This document shows positions 1 to 5,563 of a stretch of DNA of 6,669 nt, piece by piece (the stretch's first letter is position 1; each line of letters starts with the position of its first letter). Both the position numbers and the translations under genes were made by a program. Origin of the DNA: Savagea sp. Its GTDB lineage: Bacteria > Bacillota > Bacilli > Bacillales_A > Planococcaceae. The stretch spans positions 1 to 6,669 of the forward strand of contig JASLCF010000171.1 of NCBI GenBank assembly GCA_030146155.1, in the 5' to 3' direction. Below the pieces are notes generated by a model. That model was given only the letters and a program-made list of their open reading frames with translations. It was not told the origin of the DNA and made no database searches.

Positions 1-12
1 TTCGCTAAATAA

Positions 13-181
13 TCCATCTAAAACAGGTAGATTTAAACAAAGTCAAAATCCTTGAAGTCCTTTCAACACTTGATACATTGGACTTCCCGCGGCTTGTTTT
101 TAGTAAGAAAGCGTCCGATTGGAACGGAGATTAATTGTGTGATGGATTTTTTATTTATCTCCACAAACATTTTACTCATAC
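13..181 (+). repeat. Left copy of a long inverted repeat (~169 bp)
   Basis: This stretch matches the reverse complement of 6502-6669, with 9 substitutions and one 1-nt length difference by my hand count (about 94% identity). The inner boundary is sharp: similarity stops just after the shared ACTCATAC at 174-181. The outer boundary is not visible because the partner copy runs off the window. Inside are a TTGAA/TTCAA hairpin (52-66), a CCGCGG palindrome (87-92) and a TCCG/CGGA hairpin (114-128). One frame is open for 41 codons (9-131) and ends in TAA at 132-134, but it has no start codon. Differences between the copies are not biased to silent positions (3 silent, 4 replacing), so coding is unlikely. 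I infer a dispersed, non-coding, MITE-like or intergenic repeat. Confidence 0.85.
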
Positions 182-197
182 GTCATTTCTTTTCTGC

Positions 198-212
198 ATC
201 TATTCAATAGAT
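198..212. repeat. Small inverted repeat upstream of the aroQ promoter
   Basis: ATCTAT (198-203) and ATAGAT (207-212) are separated by TCA. The element lies between the long repeat and the aroQ promoter. Six base pairs in AT-rich DNA can arise by chance, so an operator role is only a possibility. Apart from this, the long repeat and the promoter at 261-288, I see nothing in the first 316 bases. Confidence 0.25.
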
Positions 213-260
213 AGAAGGTTTTGTAAAAGAACAGACTACAGCCTAAAATCGAAATTTTTA

Positions 261-288
261 TTGCCACAAGGTTGGAATGTGCTAAAAT
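261..288 (+). promoter_or_regulatory. Extended -10 promoter for aroQ-yqhT-efp
   Basis: TTGCCA (261-266) serves as the -35 element. A 16-nt spacer separates it from TAAAAT (283-288), which is directly preceded by TGC (280-282), a TGn extended -10 motif. This fits a housekeeping sigma-A promoter with a start near 295. That is downstream of the upstream-most alternative aroQ start (272), which this promoter therefore rules out. No other promoter is evident before the terminator at 2465, so aroQ, yqhT and efp are probably co-transcribed. Confidence 0.7.
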
Positions 289-316
289 GAGAAGGATGAA
301 AGGAAAGGTGAGAAGG

Positions 317-757
317 ATGCGAATTGTCGTATTAAATGGTCCAAATTTAAATCGTTTAGGAAAAAGAGAACCGACGATCTATGGTCATGAAACTTTGCAA
401 GATATCGAACACAAGTTGGAGGAGCAAGCCAAAGAACTTCAAATTGAACTTTCTTTCTTGCAATCGAACCGTGAAGACGAATTAATTGACGCAATTCATG
501 AAGCAGATGATCAAGCAGTGGATGGGATCATCCTCAACCCAGCAGCGTTTACTCATTATAGTATTGCTTTGAGAGATGCCATTGCAAGTGTAGATGTCCC
601 TGTCGTTGAAGTGCATATTTCGAATGTCCACCAACGTGAATCTTTCCGAGCGACATCTGTAACAGCTCCAGTTTGTATAGGGCAAATTACAGGGTTTGGT
701 TCAGATGGCTATTTACTCGCACTCCAATCACTTGTCTTAAAAAAAGGGAGGAATTAA
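317..757 (+). CDS. aroQ: 3-dehydroquinate dehydratase, type II
   Basis: This 146-residue cytosolic enzyme dehydrates 3-dehydroquinate to 3-dehydroshikimate in the shikimate pathway to chorismate. It is a small flavodoxin-like fold that assembles as a dodecamer in known relatives. The N-terminal VLNGPNLNRLGKRE motif is intact. The expected active-site residues are visible: Arg17 and Tyr22 (flexible loop), Asn74 and His80 (NPAAFTHYS), His100 (EVHISN) and Arg111 (RESFR). The usual QSNHEGE motif reads QSNREDE here (residues 49-55), a mild change. The start at 317 is chosen because AAAGGTGAG (304-312) lies just upstream, the family begins M-(K/R)-I-x-V-L-N-G-P, and an upstream in-frame TTG at 272 lies inside the promoter. 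It is first in an operon, 3 nt before the peptidase gene. The B. subtilis counterpart is yqhS. Confidence 0.96.
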   Translation: MRIVVLNGPNLNRLGKREPTIYGHETLQDIEHKLEEQAKELQIELSFLQSNREDELIDAIHEADDQAVDGIILNPAAFTHYSIALRDAIASVDVPVVEVHISNVHQRESFRATSVTAPVCIGQITGFGSDGYLLALQSLVLKKGRN

Positions 758-760
758 TCA

Positions 761-1819
761 ATGAAGTTAGATAAATTACGTGCGTTATTCGCTGAAAAAG
801 AAATCGATGCCTTATTAATTACAAATCCTTACAGTCGTCGTTATATGACGGGATTCACAGGATCTGCAGGTCTTGCGATTGTTTCTAAAAATGATGCGGT
901 GTTTATTACAGATTTCCGTTATACAGAACAAGCTGCTGATCAGATTAAAGGTTTCCGCATTGTGATGCAAGAAAAATCAGCAATTGATGAAGTGGCAAAA
1001 GAAGTTCAAGCAATGGGCATTCAACGTCTTGGTTTTGAAAAAGAAGACATGAGTTATGGTGCATTCACTTTATACGATGAGTTTGTAAAAGCTGAATTAG
1101 TTCCGACAGCTGGACTAGTAGAAGAACTGCGCATTGTCAAAAGTGAAGAAGAGCTAGTGATCTTACAACAAGCAGCGGATATTGCAGATGCAACATTTGA
1201 ACATATTTGTGGTTATATCAAACCAGGAATGACTGAGTTAGATGTAGCGAACGAAATGGAGTTCTTCATGCGTAAACAAGGCGCAACACAATCTTCTTTC
1301 GATACCATCGTAGCGAGTGGGGTAAGAGGTGCTTTACCACATGGTGTTGCGAGTGATAAAGTCATTGAGCAAGGTGACATGATCACATTGGATTTCGGTG
1401 CTTTGTATAATGGCTATATTTCAGATATTACACGTACGGTTGCTGTTGGAGAGCCAAGTGAAAAGATGAAAGAAATCTATGACATTGTGTTACAATCTCA
1501 ATTATTAGGTGTTGAAAAAATCGGTCCGAATATGACGGGTAGAGAAGCGGATGCAATCGTTCGTGACTATATTACTGAAAAAGGATACGGCAAAGAATTC
1601 GGTCACTCTACTGGGCATGGAATTGGACTAGAAGTTCATGAAAATCCAAGCCTAGCAAGTCGTTCAGAAACAATTTTAGTCCCTAATATGTGTGTTACTG
1701 TCGAACCGGGAATTTATTTACCAGGCATCGGTGGCGTTCGCATTGAAGATGATTTAGTAATCACAGCAGACGGTAATCGCCGTTTAACAAAATCATCAAA
1801 AGAATTAAGAATTTTATAA
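761..1819 (+). CDS. yqhT: M24B-family Xaa-Pro peptidase (aminopeptidase P / YqhT type)
   Basis: This 352-residue cytosolic metallopeptidase should remove residues next to proline in short peptides. It has an N-terminal creatinase-like domain (about 1-125) and a C-terminal pita-bread catalytic domain (about 130-345). The five dinuclear metal ligands can be read directly: Asp211 (LDFG), Asp222 (SDITRT), His286 (GHSTGHGIG), Glu315 (VTVEPG) and Glu329 (GGVRIEDD). Their spacing equals that of Pyrococcus furiosus prolidase (209/220/284/313/327), offset by two. Length fits the short YqhT/YpdF/PepQ forms rather than the longer E. coli PepP. Sequence alone does not settle aminopeptidase P versus prolidase (dipeptidase) activity. 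The GGGAGG site (746-751) overlaps the end of aroQ and sits 9 nt before ATG. The gene next to efp is conserved in Bacillales, and both products act on proline-containing chains. Confidence 0.93.
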   Translation: MKLDKLRALFAEKEIDALLITNPYSRRYMTGFTGSAGLAIVSKNDAVFITDFRYTEQAADQIKGFRIVMQEKSAIDEVAKEVQAMGIQRLGFEKEDMSYGAFTLYDEFVKAELVPTAGLVEELRIVKSEEELVILQQAADIADATFEHICGYIKPGMTELDVANEMEFFMRKQGATQSSFDTIVASGVRGALPHGVASDKVIEQGDMITLDFGALYNGYISDITRTVAVGEPSEKMKEIYDIVLQSQLLGVEKIGPNMTGREADAIVRDYITEKGYGKEFGHSTGHGIGLEVHENPSLASRSETILVPNMCVTVEPGIYLPGIGGVRIEDDLVITADGNRRLTKSSKELRIL

Positions 1820-1834
1820 TTTGGAGGAATCATT

Positions 1835-2392
1835 ATGATCTCAGTAAACGATTTTCGTACAGGTTTAACAATTGAAGTAGACGGTGATATTTGGAGAGTA
1901 CTCGATTTCCAACACGTCAAGCCAGGTAAAGGTGCAGCATTTGTTCGTTCAAAATTACGTAATTTACGTAATGGCAATATTCAGGAAAAAACATTCCGCG
2001 GTGGAGAAAAAGTAGGAAAAGCACAAATCGATAACCGTAAAATGCAATATTTATATGCAAGCGGAGACGCGCATGTGTTTATGGATAATCAATCCTATGA
2101 TCAAATTGAGATTCAAGCGGATAAGATTGAAGATGAACTCAAATTCCTTTTAGAAAATATGGAAGTGTCGATCATGACTTACAACGATGAAGTATTAGGG
2201 GTTTCTCTACCAGTTACTGTTGAATTAGAAGTGATTGAAACTGAACCAGGCATTAAAGGAGATACAGCAAGTGGTGGTTCAAAACCTGCGAAGCTTGAAA
2301 CAGGTCTTGTTGTCCAAGTACCTTTCTTCGTAAATATTGGAGATAAATTAGTTATTAATACAGAAGAAGCAGAATATGTATCTAGAGCATAA
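1835..2392 (+). CDS. efp: Translation elongation factor P
   Basis: EF-P binds between the ribosomal P and E sites and relieves stalling at polyproline and Pro-Pro-Gly sequences. The 185-residue length is typical. The N-terminal KOW-like domain (about 1-63) carries the tip loop VKPGKGAAF with Lys32, the residue that carries a 5-aminopentanol group in B. subtilis. Two OB-fold domains follow. The C-terminal one holds the family signature KPAKLETGLVVQVPFFVNIG (150-169). GGAGG (1823-1827) precedes ATG by 7 nt, and the gene begins 15 nt after the peptidase stop. It is last in its operon, with a terminator 72 nt downstream. The co-operonic peptidase also handles proline-rich substrates. No EF-P-modifying enzyme is encoded in the window. 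Confidence 0.98.
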   Translation: MISVNDFRTGLTIEVDGDIWRVLDFQHVKPGKGAAFVRSKLRNLRNGNIQEKTFRGGEKVGKAQIDNRKMQYLYASGDAHVFMDNQSYDQIEIQADKIEDELKFLLENMEVSIMTYNDEVLGVSLPVTVELEVIETEPGIKGDTASGGSKPAKLETGLVVQVPFFVNIGDKLVINTEEAEYVSRA

Positions 2393-2464
2393 TCGCTCCA
2401 AAAATGCTTCTTTGTCAAATAACGTTGGTGAAGAATTGTAGTCAATGAATAAAGGTTGACTATA

Positions 2465-2514
2465 GGACTCGTCAAGAAGTCAGTGTAACTGATTTTTTGA
2501 CGAGTTCTTTTTTT
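2465..2514 (+). terminator. Intrinsic terminator after efp
   Basis: The left arm GGACTCGTCAA (2465-2475) pairs with TTGACGAGTTC (2497-2507), 11 bp including one G-U pair. An inner stem AGTCAGT/ACTGATT (7 bp with one G-U) encloses a GTA loop. Seven consecutive T residues follow (2508-2514). This is a strong Rho-independent terminator on the + strand that separates the efp operon from accB. The reverse strand lacks a T-tract, so it works one way. Confidence 0.93.
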
Positions 2515-2590
2515 ATAGTAAATTTTCACAAGAAAATAAGAGGGAAATACGTAATTTTATGAATGGAGAGGGTGAATGAAGTAATTCTGA

Positions 2591-2641
2591 TTGATAAAAA
2601 ACACAAAAATAGTGGTAATACCACTTTAAAAAAGTTACAAT
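2591..2641 (+). promoter_or_regulatory. Probable accB-accC-yqhY promoter region
   Basis: The strong terminator upstream means accB needs its own promoter. Two candidates are visible. The first is TTGATA (2591-2596), a 17-nt spacer and GGTAAT (2614-2619), matching consensus at 5/6 and 4/6 positions. The second is a good -10, TACAAT (2636-2641), with only a weak -35 (TGGTAA, 2613-2618). I cannot choose between them from sequence. Both overlap the palindrome at 2611-2625. No FapR-type box is evident. Confidence 0.5.
2611..2625. promoter_or_regulatory. Perfect 15-bp palindrome, candidate operator for accB
   Basis: AGTGGT and ACCACT flank a central AAT. The core TGGTAATACCA fits TNGTNNNACNA, the half-site pattern known for FadR-subfamily GntR regulators. 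It overlaps the -10 of one candidate promoter and the -35 position of the other, so a bound protein would block transcription. The regulator is unknown and none is encoded here. An RNA hairpin role is less likely because no T-tract follows on the + strand. Confidence 0.45.
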
Positions 2642-2672
2642 GAGCAAAGAAACAATTTTATTTTTTGAAAAT

Positions 2673-2679
2673 AGAGGAG
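2673..2679 (+). promoter_or_regulatory. Ribosome binding site that decides the accB start
   Basis: AGAGGAG ends one base before an ATG at 2681, too close for initiation. It sits 7 nt before a second in-frame ATG at 2687, which is the normal spacing. The second ATG also gives the family-typical N-terminus MLTIKEIKELI. Confidence 0.8.
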
Positions 2680-2686
2680 AATGGTT

Positions 2687-3178
2687 ATGCTAACAATAAA
2701 AGAAATTAAAGAATTGATTCGTGCAGTTGACGAATCTTCATTAACTAAATTGACATTTGAACATGAAGGAACAAAAATTAAACTTAAAAAATCTTCAGGG
2801 GGTGTAGTTGTTAATGAACCTACTGCACAACCCATTCAAGTAGCAGTTCCACAACCTGTTGCTCCAGCTGTCGAACAGACACCTGTAGTGGCTGAAGAGA
2901 AGACAGTAGCACCTAACGAAGAAGAACAACACGTTGGATGTGTAGAAATTGTATCCCCGATGGTCGGAACGTTTTATCAATCTCCGTCACCGGAAGCTGC
3001 TCCATTTGTAAAAGTAGGAGATGTTGTATCGGCAGATCAAGTCGTTTGTATTGTAGAAGCAATGAAGTTATTTAATGAAATCGAAGCGGAGTGCGTTGGC
3101 ACGATTGAAAAAGTGTTGGTGAAAGACGGACAATTGGTTGAATTTGGTCAACCATTATTTATCGTACGTCCAAACTAG
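2687..3178 (+). CDS. accB: Biotin carboxyl carrier protein of acetyl-CoA carboxylase
   Basis: AccB carries the biotin that shuttles carboxyl groups between biotin carboxylase (AccC) and the carboxyltransferase, which makes malonyl-CoA for fatty acid synthesis. The protein has 163 residues counted from ATG 2687. It has a short N-terminal helical region (MLTIKEIKELIRAVDESS), a flexible linker rich in Pro, Ala, Val and Glu (about 43-80) and a biotinyl domain (about 86-163). The biotinylation motif is CIVEAMKLFNEIEAE, with Lys127 as the attachment site. The domain begins with the usual SPMVGTFY stretch. It is the first gene of accB-accC-yqhY, and the biotin ligase is not in the window. In spore-forming Bacillales this gene follows the spoIIIA operon, whereas here it follows efp directly. 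Confidence 0.96.
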   Translation: MLTIKEIKELIRAVDESSLTKLTFEHEGTKIKLKKSSGGVVVNEPTAQPIQVAVPQPVAPAVEQTPVVAEEKTVAPNEEEQHVGCVEIVSPMVGTFYQSPSPEAAPFVKVGDVVSADQVVCIVEAMKLFNEIEAECVGTIEKVLVKDGQLVEFGQPLFIVRPN

Positions 3179-3189
3179 GAGGAATAAAC

Positions 3190-4536
3190 ATGAAGAAAAT
3201 ATTAATCGCAAACCGTGGAGAAATTGCTATTCGTGTCATTCGTGCGTGCCAAGAAATGGGGATTGCAACTGTTGCTGTTTATTCAGAAGGAGACAAAGAG
3301 GCATTACATGCGCAATTGGCAGACGAGGCTTACTGTATCGGACCGACTTTATCAAAAGACAGTTACTTAAATTTTACCAATGTGATCACTGTCGCTAAGT
3401 TGACGAGTTGTGATGGGATTCATCCAGGCTACGGATTTTTGGCGGAAAACGCTGCATTTGCAAAATTATGTGAAGAAGTCGGCATTAAGTTTATTGGCCC
3501 AAGTTCGGAAGCAATCGAATTAATGGGGACGAAAGACGTTGCACGTGAAACGATGAAAAAGGCCGGTGTTCCTGTTGTACCAGGTTCTACGGGATTAATA
3601 CAAGACGTAGAAGACGGCTTAAGAATCGCAGATGAGATTGGCTATCCTGTCATTATTAAAGCTACTGCTGGTGGGGGTGGACGAGGCATTCGAGTCGCTC
3701 GTTCGAAAGAAGAATTAATTAAAGGGATTCAAATTACTCAAAAGGAAGCAGAGGCTGCTTTTGGTAACCCTGGACTCTATTTAGAGAAGTTTATTGAAAC
3801 GTTTCGACATGTTGAAGTCCAAGTATTAGCAGACCAATACGGGAGAACCATTCATCTCGGTGAACGCGATTGTTCTATTCAACGTCGGATGCAAAAGTTA
3901 GTGGAGGAAGCTCCTTCTCCTGCAATTGATGAAGCAATGCGTAAAAAAATGGGGGATGCTGCAGTAAAAGCGGCAGAAGCCGTTAACTATGAAGGTGCAG
4001 GAACAATTGAATTTATTTATGATCATATCAATAAACAATTTTACTTCATGGAAATGAATACACGAATTCAAGTAGAGCATACGGTCACAGAGATGATTAC
4101 AGGAATAGATTTAATCAAAGAACAAATCAAAGTAGCCTCTGGAGAGAAATTATCCTATAAACAAAAGGATATTCAGTTGAATGGTTGGGCAATAGAGTGT
4201 AGAATTAATGCAGAAAACCCATCGAAGAATTTCATGCCATCTCCTGGTAAAGTGGAAATGTATATTCCACCAGGTGGATTTGGTGTCAGAGTAGACGGAG
4301 CGGTGTATAATGGTTACACGATACCGCCTTATTACGATTCTATGGTCGCGAAATTAATTGTGCATGCTCACACTCGTGAAGAAGCCATTGCTCGAATGAA
4401 AAGAGCATTAGACGAGTTTTACATTGAAGGTGTGTTCACAACAATTCCGTTTCATTCGAATGTAATGGCCCATCCCGTCTTTCAATCTGGAGATTTTGAT
4501 ACGAAGTTTCTCGAAAATCATTCGGTGATGGATTAG
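3190..4536 (+). CDS. accC: Acetyl-CoA carboxylase, biotin carboxylase subunit
   Basis: AccC uses ATP and bicarbonate to carboxylate the biotin on AccB. The 448 residues match the usual length. It has an N-terminal pre-ATP-grasp domain (ILIANRGEIAIRVIRAC at 4-20), a central ATP-grasp domain with the glycine-rich loop GGGGRGIR (161-168), and a C-terminal biotin carboxylase domain. Residues equivalent to E. coli catalytic and ATP-binding positions are present: Lys115, Lys157, His207, Lys236, Glu274, Glu288, Asn290, Arg292, Glu296 and Arg338. The AGGAGG site (3177-3182) overlaps the accB stop codon, and the gap is 11 nt, so translation is tightly linked. A Pro-Pro-Gly (360-362) is the kind of motif EF-P helps to translate. 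The carboxyltransferase genes accA and accD are not nearby, as is normal in Bacillales. Confidence 0.98.
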   Translation: MKKILIANRGEIAIRVIRACQEMGIATVAVYSEGDKEALHAQLADEAYCIGPTLSKDSYLNFTNVITVAKLTSCDGIHPGYGFLAENAAFAKLCEEVGIKFIGPSSEAIELMGTKDVARETMKKAGVPVVPGSTGLIQDVEDGLRIADEIGYPVIIKATAGGGGRGIRVARSKEELIKGIQITQKEAEAAFGNPGLYLEKFIETFRHVEVQVLADQYGRTIHLGERDCSIQRRMQKLVEEAPSPAIDEAMRKKMGDAAVKAAEAVNYEGAGTIEFIYDHINKQFYFMEMNTRIQVEHTVTEMITGIDLIKEQIKVASGEKLSYKQKDIQLNGWAIECRINAENPSKNFMPSPGKVEMYIPPGGFGVRVDGAVYNGYTIPPYYDSMVAKLIVHAHTREEAIARMKRALDEFYIEGVFTTIPFHSNVMAHPVFQSGDFDTKFLENHSVMD

Positions 4537-4556
4537 CAGATGGAGGAGGAACGAAT

Positions 4557-4949
4557 ATGTCAGAAAAACAAAAGCCTTCCTATGTAGGCACAACGCCTGC
4601 TGGAGATTTTGAATTAGGCCGTATTCATTTAGCACCAGAAGTATTAGAAGTCATCATTGGAATTGCAACGAATGAAGTAGAAGGTGTAGCAACAACTAAA
4701 GGCAACTTCGCAGATGATATGGTTGAGAAGTTTGGTAAAGTAGTTCACGGCAAAGGTGTCAAAACAGAGTGGGTAGATGGAGAATTAGTCATCGATATCT
4801 ACTGCCTCGTTGAATATGGTTTTGCAGTGCCTCATGTTGCTCAAAATGTGCAAGAACATGTGAGACAGTCTGTTTATCATATGACTTCACTGGATACGAA
4901 AGAAGTTAATATTCACATTACAGGAATTCATTTCCCGACAGAAGGCTAA
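4557..4949 (+). CDS. yqhY: Asp23/Gls24-family protein YqhY (DUF322)
   Basis: This 130-residue soluble protein has no signal peptide or membrane segment. It shows the family landmarks: GRIHLAPEVLEVIIGIA (21-37) followed by TNEVEGV, and a C-terminal half with VEYGFAVPHVAQNVQEHV (85-102) and a closing VNIHITGI (117-124). The gene is constitutively neighboured by accBC in many Firmicutes. In B. subtilis, loss of YqhY selects for mutations in acetyl-CoA carboxylase genes, so a role in restraining or tuning that enzyme is known, though the mechanism is not. A strong GGAGGAGG site (4542-4549) lies 7 nt before ATG, and the gap from accC is 20 nt. The gene ends the operon. The family is also named for alkaline shock and envelope stress, but the accBC context favours the fatty-acid role. 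Confidence 0.92.
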   Translation: MSEKQKPSYVGTTPAGDFELGRIHLAPEVLEVIIGIATNEVEGVATTKGNFADDMVEKFGKVVHGKGVKTEWVDGELVIDIYCLVEYGFAVPHVAQNVQEHVRQSVYHMTSLDTKEVNIHITGIHFPTEG

Positions 4950-4959
4950 CCACTCTTAC

Positions 4960-4983
4960 AAGTTGTGTTTTTTTGCACAGCTT
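4960..4983 (+). other. Possible hairpin after yqhY
   Basis: AAGTTGTG (4960-4967) can pair with CACAGCTT (4976-4983) over 8 bp including one G-U, around a T-rich loop. No T-tract follows, so it is not a convincing terminator. It could be a 3'-end stabilising stem or a decayed terminator. The rest of 4984-5057 shows nothing recognisable. Confidence 0.3.
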
Positions 4984-5057
4984 ATGTAGTTTTGGTTGCA
5001 GTTTGTTTGGAGTGAAGAACCTTTAGAGGGTGCGCTTATTCATCCTTAATCAACGAC

Positions 5058-5104
5058 CTGTCTTTTTCGTTTCATTCGAAAGAGACGGTTTTTTTATTTT
5101 TTTT
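5058..5104 (+). terminator. Intrinsic terminator after accB-accC-yqhY
   Basis: CTGTCTTTTTCG (5058-5069) pairs with CGAAAGAGACGG (5077-5088) over 12 bp including two G-U pairs, around a 7-nt loop. A run of T (5089-5104, interrupted by one A) follows. It lies 108 nt after the yqhY stop and just before the nusB promoter, so it closes the acc operon. Confidence 0.92.
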
Positions 5105-5124
5105 ATGTGTACAGCTTGAAAATA

Positions 5125-5133
5125 TGCTATGAT
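5125..5133 (+). promoter_or_regulatory. Extended -10 promoter for nusB-folD
   Basis: TGC (5125-5127) directly precedes TATGAT (5128-5133), giving a TGn extended -10 element with 5/6 match to TATAAT. No good -35 sits 16-18 nt upstream, since the T-tract of the preceding terminator occupies that region. Extended -10 promoters often work without one. The predicted start is near 5140, 28 nt before the nusB ATG. Confidence 0.6.
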
Positions 5134-5167
5134 AAACCCCGAGACAAAGGATAGAAGGAGACAAAGT

Positions 5168-5560
5168 ATGAAACGACATGAAGCGCGTGAAAAAGCAGTT
5201 CAAACGTTATTTCAAATTGATCAAACAGACGTCACAATAGACGAAGCGATTCAATTTATCGCAGAATCACCATTAGATGCTTTTTATGAGCAATTAGTGA
5301 GAGGCACAGTCGCTTATTGTGAAACGATTGATGATACAATTGTTGAACATTTACATAACTGGACACTGGACCGTTTACCTAAAATCGAACGTACGATTTT
5401 ACGTTTAGCTACGTATGAAATTTTATATACTGATATTCCGCGAAAGGTTTTATTGAATGAAGCGGTTGAACTATGCAAAACATTTAGTGATGAACAATCA
5501 GGCAAGTTTGTTAACGGTGTGTTATCAAAAATGAATGACATTCAAAGCGAGGGAAAATAA
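5168..5560 (+). CDS. nusB: Transcription antitermination factor NusB
   Basis: NusB binds boxA RNA with NusE (ribosomal protein S10) and joins the Nus complex that keeps RNA polymerase processive through rRNA operons. The 130-residue length is typical. The N-terminus KRHEAREKAVQTLFQID (2-18) is the conserved basic helix, and the C-terminal block LLNEAVELCKTFSDEQSGKF (95-114) followed by VNGVLSKM is diagnostic of the all-helical fold. ATG 5168 is chosen because AGAAGGAG (5153-5160) sits 7 nt before it and the family begins M-K-R-x-x-A-R-E-K-A. A longer reading from ATG 5129 would start inside the -10 element. It has its own promoter after the acc terminator and forms a two-gene unit with folD, as in B. 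subtilis (yqhZ). Confidence 0.95.
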   Translation: MKRHEAREKAVQTLFQIDQTDVTIDEAIQFIAESPLDAFYEQLVRGTVAYCETIDDTIVEHLHNWTLDRLPKIERTILRLATYEILYTDIPRKVLLNEAVELCKTFSDEQSGKFVNGVLSKMNDIQSEGK

Positions 5561-5563
5561 GAC

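Noticed and set aside
272..316. Upstream extension of aroQ from a TTG at 272 (and ATGs at 287 and 296)
   Set aside because: The TTG lies within the promoter, the extra residues are not family-like, and the best ribosome binding site fits ATG 317.
2179..2529. Minus-strand open frame of 116 codons overlapping the efp end
   Set aside because: It is the antisense shadow of efp and the terminator, with no ribosome binding site and no recognisable protein features. The same applies to the other minus-strand frames across accC, nusB and folD.
2597..2627. Minus-strand terminator formed by the accB palindrome followed by T-rich sequence
   Set aside because: On the minus strand the hairpin is followed by a T-rich run, but there is no minus-strand gene to terminate, so the operator reading is preferred.
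2681..2686. ATG at 2681 as the accB start
   Set aside because: It is one base after the Shine-Dalgarno, which is too close. ATG 2687 has normal spacing and the typical N-terminus.
3138..3398. Plus-strand frame of 86 codons across the accB-accC junction
   Set aside because: It overlaps two certain genes in another frame, is Cys/Arg-rich in a way typical of shifted reading, and lacks a start signal.
5116..5133. TTGAAA at 5116-5121 as the -35 for nusB
   Set aside because: It is only 6 nt from the TATGAT -10, far from the 16-18 nt required.
5129..5167. ATG at 5129 as the nusB start
   Set aside because: It lies in the -10 element and adds 13 residues not seen in NusB. ATG 5168 has a good binding site at 5153-5160.
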